Source of the DNA: RBG-16-42-24 sp964396785
GTDB lineage: Bacteria > Patescibacteriota > Microgenomatia > UBA8517
Assembly (NCBI GenBank): GCA_964396785.1
Contig: CAYNFU010000011.1
Location: forward strand, 1-19,745
Direction of reading: 5' to 3'
DNA: 19,745 nucleotides
The first letter of the stretch is position 1. Every line of letters starts with the position of its first letter. Below the pieces are notes generated by a model that did no database searches, had not been told where the DNA came from, and saw nothing but the letters and a program-made list of their open reading frames with translations. Below are positions 1-6,063 of the stretch, in pieces. The translations under genes and the position numbers were made by a program.

Positions 1-329
1 TCGCTTATAAAAAGCCCGATGGGTGAAAATTTCTCGGAATAGAATCCTCCGTTTACCAAATTTCTACATATTCCTTCATTAATAATTTCTTCTGAAGTTT
101 TCTGTTCTGAAAAGTTGGGCAAAAGCTTTAATCTTGAAGCGTCTGTTACCTTAACCGTCGCAAAAGAATATTCTTCGCCTTCGAAAGAAAGAGTTGAAAC
201 TCCTTTAACCGCAGGCGTTGGGGAAAGACTTGGAATTTGGAGAGGAGTCTTATTTCCCAATTTAAACATTAAAAGTCCCGCTCCAGCTAATGCAATCAAT
301 AAAAATAATATGAATAATATTTTCTTCAT
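1..329 (-). CDS. Phosphodiester glycosidase (NAGPA/DUF2233)-like protein, N-terminal part, cut by window edge
   Basis: Reading the minus strand from ATG at 329 gives an open frame that runs off the window start (109 full codons). The N-terminus is MKKILFILFLLIALAGAG, a lysine start plus one hydrophobic segment (about residues 4-21), so a signal peptide or membrane anchor. A Pro/Ser/Thr-rich linker follows (about 27-38). Residues about 90-109 contain CRNLVNGGFYSEKFSPIG, which resembles the NGGFF...P.G core of phosphodiester glycosidase (DUF2233/NAGPA) domains; these cleave phosphodiester-linked sugars outside the membrane. The family call rests on this short motif because the rest is missing. 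The gene is divergent from the DUF2207 gene and its ATG lies 9 nt from the palindromic element at 339-410. No SD is seen. Confidence 0.7.
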   Translation of the reverse strand, partial: MKKILFILFLLIALAGAGLLMFKLGNKTPLQIPSLSPTPAVKGVSTLSFEGEEYSFATVKVTDASRLKLLPNFSEQKTSEEIINEGICRNLVNGGFYSEKFSPIGLFIS

Positions 330-338
330 ACCACAAAA

Positions 339-410
339 TGACCCCGCTTCTTCCAGCCCTAGGGCTGGACGGGCGATACCTCTAGGGTATCAGATAGTGA
401 AGCAGGGTCA
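339..410. repeat. 72-nt palindromic element: outer stem enclosing two hairpins
   Basis: An outer inverted repeat, TGACCCCGCTTC (339-350) with GAAGCAGGGTCA (399-410), pairs at 11 of 12 positions. Inside it are a perfect 18-bp palindrome TCCAGCCCTAGGGCTGGA (352-369) and a 6-bp hairpin GATACC (375-380)/GGTATC (386-391) with a 5-nt loop. Drawn as RNA or extruded DNA this is a three-way-junction shape. Both inner hairpins contain CTAGGG. It lies between divergent genes, so it is not an ordinary terminator. It could be a REP/MITE-like repeat, an operator, or a 5' leader structure of the minus-strand gene. Confidence 0.75.
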
Positions 411-428
411 AAATGAGTATAAGCTACG

Positions 429-458
429 ATGTCAAGAAAATCCCATTTATGCTACATT
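429..458 (+). promoter_or_regulatory. Possible leaderless promoter for the DUF2207 gene
   Basis: A weak -35-like ATGTCA (429-434), 18-nt spacer and TACATT (453-458) end exactly 6 nt before ATG 465. No SD is present. The hexamers are poor matches, so the call depends on the same 6-nt spacing seen at 2280 and 9000. Confidence 0.35.
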
Positions 459-464
459 TAAGGC

Positions 465-2240
465 ATGTCCCCTCTAAAGAAATTTTTTGGCGTGGTTTTT
501 GCTTCACTCCTTCTTATAATCCTCTTTGTTGGCAAGGCTTATGCTCAGGACGATACGGGCTGGACAATTGAGAGTTTTAAGTCAGATATTAGGATAAACT
601 CCGATACAACTGTCGATGTAACCGAAACGATAATTGTAGATTTTGACGGCCTTGCTAAGCACGGAATTTATAGAACGATTCCGGTTAAATACCAAACCCA
701 ATACGGGAATAACTTAAATATCCGTTTAAATCTTCTTTCTGTGAGAGACTCTGGTGGAGATAAATTAGAAACAAAAATCACAAAAGAGGGGAGTAACACA
801 AAAATAAGAATCGGCGATCCAGATTTTACAATTTCTGGGAGAAATACATATGTAATTACCTACAAAGTAAGCCAGGTAATAACAACCCCGGGAGAAAATG
901 CAGAATTTTATTGGAACGTAACCGGCAACGACTGGCCGGTTCCCATATTGTCCGCCACCGCAAATATCTATACTCCCGATGGAAGCCTCGTTAATACCAT
1001 CTGCTTTACGGGTTACTTTGGGAGTCAGGCGCATAATTGCTCGGCCTCGAAAGAGGGTAACACCGCAATATTTTCGACCAAAAACATAGAACCCCAAGAG
1101 GGCTTAACCATAGCCCTCGCCCTAAATAAATCTGCCTTTACTTTTCCCTCGGGAAGTCAAAAGTTTTTATACTTCTTAATGGACAATTGGCTTTATCTTG
1201 TTCCCATTTTGGTTTTAATTATTATGTTCAGGCTCTATATGCTAAAGGGCAGAGACAAGAAATTTATCGATATTTTTAACGAAGAGTTGGGGGAGGAGCC
1301 GGTTCCATTCCTTGAAAGTCTAAATGCAATATCAACCACTATTAGTCCTCCAAAGGGAATGTCTCCAGGAGAGGTAGGGACCCTGATTGACGAACGGGCT
1401 CACTTAAGGGATATAACCGCAACCGTAATTGACCTCGCCAGACAAGGTTTTATCGCGGTAGTCGAGGAGCCCAAAAAAGGCTTGTTTGGAAAAGCCAAAT
1501 TTGTTCTTACATATAACGAAAAGGAAGAAAGTGGGCTCAAGCCTTATGAACTCTCGATTCTTGATATGCTATTCACTGAGAAGCGGGATATTCCCGCGGT
1601 ATTAACCAAACTCCATCCTAAAGCCTACCAGAGCCTCAAGGAAGCAGAAAAGAATCTTTATGAAGATCTGACTATGAATGGCTATTTTGAGGGGCGGCCG
1701 GACGAGGTTAGAAATAAGTACCTGGCGGTTGGAATTATCACTATTTTTGCGGGAATTTTTTTGGGAGGCGGACTTGCACCTTTTATCGTAAGCCCCGCCT
1801 CTTTTTTCTTTGCCTTTATTGCATCAGGGCTTATTATCGTCGCCTTCTCATTTTTTATGCCGGCAAGAACCGGTAAAGGGAGAAAGGTTTTGGCCGAAAT
1901 TGTCGGATTTAAAGAGGTTTTAAATCTTGGGAGCTGGCGCACAAAAGTTTATGAAAAACACAATTTTTTTGAAGAGGTTTTGCCTTATGCGATTGCATTT
2001 GGGATTACCGAAAAGTTCATTACTGCCTTCAAAGACGCCGACATCAAAAATCTTTCTTGGTACAAAGGAACTGGTAGCGGAATTGTCTACTTTAATGCCT
2101 CTCTAGCTTCCATTAATAGTGGGCTGGGATCAGGAATCTCCGCCTCAAGACCCAAGGGAGCTTCTTCCGGGGGATCGGGTTTTGGAGGCGGGGGATTTTC
2201 CGGTGGAGGTTTTGGAGGAGGTGGGGGAGGAAGTTGGTAG
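465..2240 (+). CDS. DUF2207 domain-containing membrane protein with Gly-rich C-terminus
   Basis: The 591-residue protein starts with a signal peptide (LLLIILFVGKAYAQ, about 15-28). An extracytoplasmic domain with the DUF2207 signature follows: WTIESFKSDIRINSDTTVDV, then HGIYRTIPVKY. A membrane segment lies at about 233-257, a cytosolic stretch next, then a hydrophobic block at about 418-464 that probably crosses twice. The last ~28 residues are a Gly/Ser/Phe run ending GGGGGGSW, typical of this family. DUF2207 proteins (YciQ-like) are widespread predicted membrane proteins without a settled biochemical role; envelope function is an inference. Length and domain order are normal and complete. 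The start codon is probably leaderless. The gene is followed after 39 nt by the ATP-cone gene, which has its own promoter. Confidence 0.9.
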   Translation: MSPLKKFFGVVFASLLLIILFVGKAYAQDDTGWTIESFKSDIRINSDTTVDVTETIIVDFDGLAKHGIYRTIPVKYQTQYGNNLNIRLNLLSVRDSGGDKLETKITKEGSNTKIRIGDPDFTISGRNTYVITYKVSQVITTPGENAEFYWNVTGNDWPVPILSATANIYTPDGSLVNTICFTGYFGSQAHNCSASKEGNTAIFSTKNIEPQEGLTIALALNKSAFTFPSGSQKFLYFLMDNWLYLVPILVLIIMFRLYMLKGRDKKFIDIFNEELGEEPVPFLESLNAISTTISPPKGMSPGEVGTLIDERAHLRDITATVIDLARQGFIAVVEEPKKGLFGKAKFVLTYNEKEESGLKPYELSILDMLFTEKRDIPAVLTKLHPKAYQSLKEAEKNLYEDLTMNGYFEGRPDEVRNKYLAVGIITIFAGIFLGGGLAPFIVSPASFFFAFIASGLIIVAFSFFMPARTGKGRKVLAEIVGFKEVLNLGSWRTKVYEKHNFFEEVLPYAIAFGITEKFITAFKDADIKNLSWYKGTGSGIVYFNASLASINSGLGSGISASRPKGASSGGSGFGGGGFSGGGFGGGGGGSW

Positions 2241-2243
2241 TAC

Positions 2244-2273
2244 TTGAGATATAACTCCAATTCCTTGTAGAAT
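2244..2273 (+). promoter_or_regulatory. Leaderless promoter of the ATP-cone gene
   Basis: TTGAGA (2244-2249), 18-nt spacer, TAGAAT (2268-2273), then 6 nt and ATG at 2280. The expected transcription start falls on or next to the start codon. There is no SD between them. Confidence 0.6.
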
Positions 2274-2279
2274 AAAACT

Positions 2280-2537
2280 ATGGCACTTGTGGTACTTAAG
2301 AAAGACGGAACGACCGAAGATTGGGACTTAGAAAAAGTAGGCCATTCTATAACTAACGCCGGAGGGACCGTGGAGGAGGCAGAGGCTATAACAAAACTCA
2401 TTGACATTTGGGCCCACAGATTTGCTGAAAATGAGGTTGTAAAGTCGGTGGATGTTAAAGCCAAGGCAGTTGAGATTATGAAGGCAGTTAACTCCGCCTT
2501 TACGACCGCCTACGAGGAATATCAAAAGGTTAGGTAG
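2280..2537 (+). CDS. Stand-alone ATP-cone domain protein
   Basis: The 85-residue protein reads VVLKKDGTTEDWDLEKVGHS near the N-terminus and continues as an all-helical segment ending EEYQKVR. This is the pattern of the ATP-cone, the nucleotide-sensing module at the N-terminus of ribonucleotide reductases and at the C-terminus of NrdR. Here it is alone: no reductase barrel and no NrdR zinc finger is attached, and no frameshift joins it to the next frame, which is gyrA. ATP/dATP binding is inferred from the family; a partner protein is unknown. It lies 67 nt before the gyrA ATG with a separate promoter between. The ATG is chosen because the -10 box sits 6 nt upstream. Confidence 0.75.
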   Translation: MALVVLKKDGTTEDWDLEKVGHSITNAGGTVEEAEAITKLIDIWAHRFAENEVVKSVDVKAKAVEIMKAVNSAFTTAYEEYQKVR

Positions 2538-2549
2538 CCCCTTTCCCCA

Positions 2550-2578
2550 TTGCTTATTAGCCTCAAAAAAGATAAAAT
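2550..2578 (+). promoter_or_regulatory. Promoter of gyrA
   Basis: TTGCTT (2550-2555), 17-nt spacer and TAAAAT (2573-2578). Predicted start of transcription is near 2585, about 20 nt before ATG 2605 and only about 5 nt before an in-frame TTG at 2590. No SD precedes either codon. Confidence 0.5.
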
Positions 2579-2604
2579 ATGAGTAGGCGTTGAGCCTGAT
2601 TTTT

Positions 2605-5223
2605 ATGTCCGACATTGGTAAAGTCCAACCCACAGAAATAACCTCGGAGCTCTCTCAAAGTTACCTCGACTATGCAATGAGTGTCATTGTAGCGCGTGCC
2701 CTCCCCGACGTCAGAGACGGGCTAAAGCCGGTTCATAGGCGAATCCTTTATGCAATGCATCTTCTTGGCCTTCACTCATCCTCTTCATTCTCCAAGTCCG
2801 CCAAAATAGTAGGAGAAGTTCTTGGTAAATACCATCCACACGGGGACGTCCCGGTTTACGACGCCCTGGTTCGACTTGCCCAGGATTTTTCTATGCGCTA
2901 CCCCTTGGTTCGGGGACAAGGAAATTTCGGGAGTGTGGACGGGGACCCACCCGCCGCCATGCGTTATACAGAGGTTAAGCTTGCTCAAATTTCTGATTTT
3001 ATGTTGACAGATATAGAGAAGGAAACGGTTGAGTTTATGGACAACTTTGACGCAACCCTGAAGGAACCCATTTATCTTCCGGCCCTTCTTCCAAACCTAC
3101 TTCTCATGGGATCTGAAGGAATTGCGGTCGGAATGGCGACCAAAATCCCTCCTCATAACTTGGGCGAGGTGGTAGATGCGGTTATCGCAACTATTAAAAA
3201 GGGAAAGGTCATTTCTGAGGCTAAAGAACAAGAGAAAAAGACCGATTTTGTTATCAAAAAAATCAATTTAGTAGCTTCAGGTGAGGAAAAAGGGCTCACC
3301 GAAAAAGAAATTAATCCCAGCGCCATTTCTTTCGACAGCGAAATCTCAATTGAAGAGTTAACCCGGCTTATCCCTGGACCTGATTTTCCGACAGCCGGAG
3401 CAATATATGACGCAAATAGCCTTACCGAGGTCTATGCCACGGGTCGCGGAAAAGTAAGCGTCAGGGGAATTGCCGAAATTAAGGAAGGGAAAAAAGGGAA
3501 ATCTCAGATAGTAATAACCGAGATTCCTTACCAGGTAAATAAGGCCGAAATGGTTGCCAGAATCGCAGAACTCGTCAAAGAAAAGAAAATCGTGGGAATT
3601 TCTGACCTCAGGGATGAGAGCGACAAGGAAGGGATGACCGTAGTTGTCGAGCTTAAGCGTGATGCAAAACCCAAGGCGGTTTTAAATAACATTTATAAAC
3701 ACACCAAGCTTCAGTCGACTTTTCCCGCAAATTTTGTGGCCCTCGTTGACGGTACTCCCCACACCTTGGGTCTGAAACAGATATTGGTTGAGTACATAAA
3801 GCACAGGCAAAGGGTCATAACCAGGAGAACCATATACGAGCTTACAGAGGCCAAAAGAAGGGCGCATATTTTAGAAGGGCTAAAAATTGCCCTCGATAAC
3901 CTGGACGCCGTCATTAAAACAATTAGGGCAAGCCGAACCCAGGATGACGCCAAAAATAATTTGGTGAGGAAATTTGGCTTAACCGAGATTCAGGCAACGG
4001 CAATTCTTGATATGCAGCTAAGGCGCCTGGCCGCCCTAGAGAGGGAAAAAATCGAGAAAGAATACCAGGAAATGAAGAAACTGATTGACTCCTTAACTCT
4101 TATTCTTAAAAACCCAGGGAGGGTCTTGGATATCATAGTCAAAGAAGTAACAGAATTAAAAGAAAAGTATGGAGACCCAAGGCGTACCAAGATTTATAAA
4201 GCGGCAGTCGGGGAATTCTCTGAGGAAGACTTGGTAGCCAAAGAAGAAACGCTAATTACAGTTACTAAGACGGGCTACATTAAAAGGGTTCCGAGGGGCA
4301 CTTATAAAGCCCAGAGGCGTGGAGGCAAGGGCGTTGTAGGCATGACTACAAAAGAGGAAGATGAAATTTCGCATTTCCTCACAGCATCCACCCACGACAT
4401 GATATTATTTTTTACAGATAAGGGAAGGGTCTTTGGTACTAAGGCTTGGGAAATACCTGAAACTTCGCGTCAGGCCAAAGGACAAGCGCTTGTTAACCTT
4501 CTTAATTTGGAGCAGGGGGAAGAAATCCGATCAATTTTGCCTTTAGAGAAAAATGGTTCTGGCAAAAATTTAATTTTAGCTACACTTTCAGGCTTGGTTA
4601 AAAAAACCCCAATCTCCCAGTATGAGAATTTGCGGGTTTCAGGGTTAATTGCAATAAGGCTAAGGGGGGTTGACAAACTTGTTTCTGCCCATCTAACAAG
4701 CGGAAACGATCATATTTTGATATTAAGCAAAAAGGGCAAGGCTATACGCTTCCCGGAAGTTAATGCCAGGCCCATGGGGAGAGCAACTTCAGGAGTAACT
4801 GGAATGAAACTGGAACCTGGGGACGAGGTTATTTCTATGGAAGTTTTTGCAGGGAAACCTCCAAAGAAAAAGGACAAAAGAATAAAACTTTTCCGCGATA
4901 TTTTAACTATTTCTCAAAAGGGGATAGGTAAAAGGACGGGGGTGCACTTATTCCCAATCCAAAGAAGAAGCGGTAAGGGTGTTAAGGCGGCAGTAGTTAA
5001 TGATAGAACTGGAAATTTGGCTGCGGCCATAATGCTCACCCAAAAAATAGAACAGGTTGTGATAACCTCGAGGGGTGGCCAGGTAATAAAGCTTCCTGTT
5101 AAAAATATCCCCCAACTCGGGCGGGCTACCCAAGGAGTAATACTTATGCGCTTTGCTTCCAAAACCGACTCTGTAGCAGCCGTTGCCTGTCTCGAAAAAG
5201 AAAGCGTCGAAGAAGAAGTTTAG
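2605..5223 (+). CDS. gyrA: DNA gyrase subunit A
   Basis: GyrA is the DNA-cleaving subunit of the GyrA2B2 topoisomerase that introduces negative supercoils. From ATG 2605 it has 872 residues. The N-terminal cleavage core is clear: SYLDYAMSVIVARALPDVRD, then HPHGDVPVYD, and the catalytic tyrosine Tyr121 in AAMRYTEVKL. The C-terminal beta-pinwheel carries the GyrA box QRRGGKG, which separates it from ParC. Two oddities: the position equal to E. coli Ser83 is Val82 (Asp86 is kept), and about 45 extra residues (198-246, Lys/Glu-rich) lie before ISIEELTRLIPGPDFP compared with E. coli. An in-frame TTG at 2590 would add five residues; ATG is preferred because homology starts there. Its stop overlaps the convergent hydrolase gene. 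No gyrB is in the window. Confidence 0.97.
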   Translation: MSDIGKVQPTEITSELSQSYLDYAMSVIVARALPDVRDGLKPVHRRILYAMHLLGLHSSSSFSKSAKIVGEVLGKYHPHGDVPVYDALVRLAQDFSMRYPLVRGQGNFGSVDGDPPAAMRYTEVKLAQISDFMLTDIEKETVEFMDNFDATLKEPIYLPALLPNLLLMGSEGIAVGMATKIPPHNLGEVVDAVIATIKKGKVISEAKEQEKKTDFVIKKINLVASGEEKGLTEKEINPSAISFDSEISIEELTRLIPGPDFPTAGAIYDANSLTEVYATGRGKVSVRGIAEIKEGKKGKSQIVITEIPYQVNKAEMVARIAELVKEKKIVGISDLRDESDKEGMTVVVELKRDAKPKAVLNNIYKHTKLQSTFPANFVALVDGTPHTLGLKQILVEYIKHRQRVITRRTIYELTEAKRRAHILEGLKIALDNLDAVIKTIRASRTQDDAKNNLVRKFGLTEIQATAILDMQLRRLAALEREKIEKEYQEMKKLIDSLTLILKNPGRVLDIIVKEVTELKEKYGDPRRTKIYKAAVGEFSEEDLVAKEETLITVTKTGYIKRVPRGTYKAQRRGGKGVVGMTTKEEDEISHFLTASTHDMILFFTDKGRVFGTKAWEIPETSRQAKGQALVNLLNLEQGEEIRSILPLEKNGSGKNLILATLSGLVKKTPISQYENLRVSGLIAIRLRGVDKLVSAHLTSGNDHILILSKKGKAIRFPEVNARPMGRATSGVTGMKLEPGDEVISMEVFAGKPPKKKDKRIKLFRDILTISQKGIGKRTGVHLFPIQRRSGKGVKAAVVNDRTGNLAAAIMLTQKIEQVVITSRGGQVIKLPVKNIPQLGRATQGVILMRFASKTDSVAAVACLEKESVEEEV

Positions 5224-5723
5224 CCTTTTAAAAATAGAGAGAATTCTTCATGATAGGGATAGTGGTGATCGTTCCTTTCTTTTTTGATCACTTTAATTTT
5301 GGGGTTAACGCCTGCTAAAAAGTTCTCAACCTCATCATAACTTGCAAACGGGTCACCCGAGTTTTGAAAGCAAATAATTTTTTCACCCGGTATACCCACA
5401 AGGCCTTCTTTAAATTTTTCTTTCCTCTCCTTCGAAACTGACGGAATTCCACAAAGAATAATTTTTCCAATTTTACCTTTTAATAGGGGAGTAAGAAGAA
5501 CGGTTATCATGGTGCCAACTGATTTGGCGATAACATTGACTTCGTCTTTTCCTACCTCTTTAAGTATTCTTGCGATTTCTCTTTTGGGAGAAAGGCTTCC
5601 CTTGGCCTGCCAATGTTCCCAATTATGAACAATGACTTTATGTCCCAAATTAAGTTCCGTCTTAATCTCTTCCGCCCAATCCTTATTGTGGAGTGAATAG
5701 CCTGGAAGGATAATAGTTACCAC
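5220..5723 (-). CDS. Small alpha/beta-hydrolase-fold protein
   Basis: A 167-residue protein starting at GTG 5723, one base after the TAA of the upstream gene, which suggests translational coupling. An upstream start would overlap the preceding gene by about 50 nt. The N-terminus VVTIILPGYS is a typical first strand, and VIAKSVGTM holds a nucleophile-elbow serine in A-x-S-x-G form instead of G-x-S-x-G. NSGDPFAS supplies a likely acidic residue and RNDHHYPYHEE the likely catalytic histidine. The layout matches small hydrolases of the RBBP9/YdeN type or related esterases. The substrate cannot be read from sequence. It is the last gene of the recombinase operon and overlaps the gyrA stop by 4 nt. 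Confidence 0.75.
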   Translation of the reverse strand: MVTIILPGYSLHNKDWAEEIKTELNLGHKVIVHNWEHWQAKGSLSPKREIARILKEVGKDEVNVIAKSVGTMITVLLTPLLKGKIGKIILCGIPSVSKERKEKFKEGLVGIPGEKIICFQNSGDPFASYDEVENFLAGVNPKIKVIKKERNDHHYPYHEEFSLFLKG

Positions 5724-5724
5724 A

Positions 5725-6036
5725 TTAGCTTTCAGAGTCACGCAATACGGCAGTATACAAGTGACCGTCGACAAATAAAATTAGTTCATTAGCAATACTT
5801 AATGAGTTTGACATAACCAAGGCTTTTTCTTCACTTATATTTCTATTACGAATTTTAAATTTGACCGTTCCTTCCGACCCAAAAGGTATTATCCCTTTTC
5901 TTATTAGTGATTGTAGAAGCATATCTACCTCCTCCCGAAAGATAAAAGCACCTATCCAATCCTCGTCAAAAGTAAGTACGTCTTTTCCGATTGGAAGAGA
6001 AACTAGGACTTCCGATTCCTTACTCGCCAACCCCAT
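5725..6036 (-). CDS. Hypothetical protein between the recombinase and hydrolase genes
   Basis: 103 residues from ATG 6036; in-frame GTG 6042 and TTG 6045 are possible alternatives. I do not recognise a family. The protein is soluble, with no membrane segment or signal. It has a mixed alpha/beta pattern: a charged N-terminal part (SLPIGKDVLTFDEDW), an amphipathic helix around EEVDMLLQSLIRKG, and a C-terminal half with strand-like ANELILFVDGHLYTAVL. It starts 27 nt after the recombinase stop and ends one base before the hydrolase GTG, so the three are probably one transcript. No SD is seen. An AT-rich TATTAT-like sequence close upstream could be an internal start of transcription. Confidence 0.6.
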   Translation of the reverse strand: MGLASKESEVLVSLPIGKDVLTFDEDWIGAFIFREEVDMLLQSLIRKGIIPFGSEGTVKFKIRNRNISEEKALVMSNSLSIANELILFVDGHLYTAVLRDSES

Positions 6037-6063
6037 AATCACCAATAATAATATTTCTTGTTT

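Noticed and set aside
115..477. 120-residue plus-strand open frame at the window start
   Set aside because: It lies antisense to the glycosidase-like gene, crosses the palindromic element and runs into the DUF2207 start; the composition is not protein-like.
2590..2604. TTG 2590 as the gyrA start
   Set aside because: It adds five residues not seen in GyrA homologues; ATG 2605 gives the standard N-terminus, although the TTG cannot be excluded.
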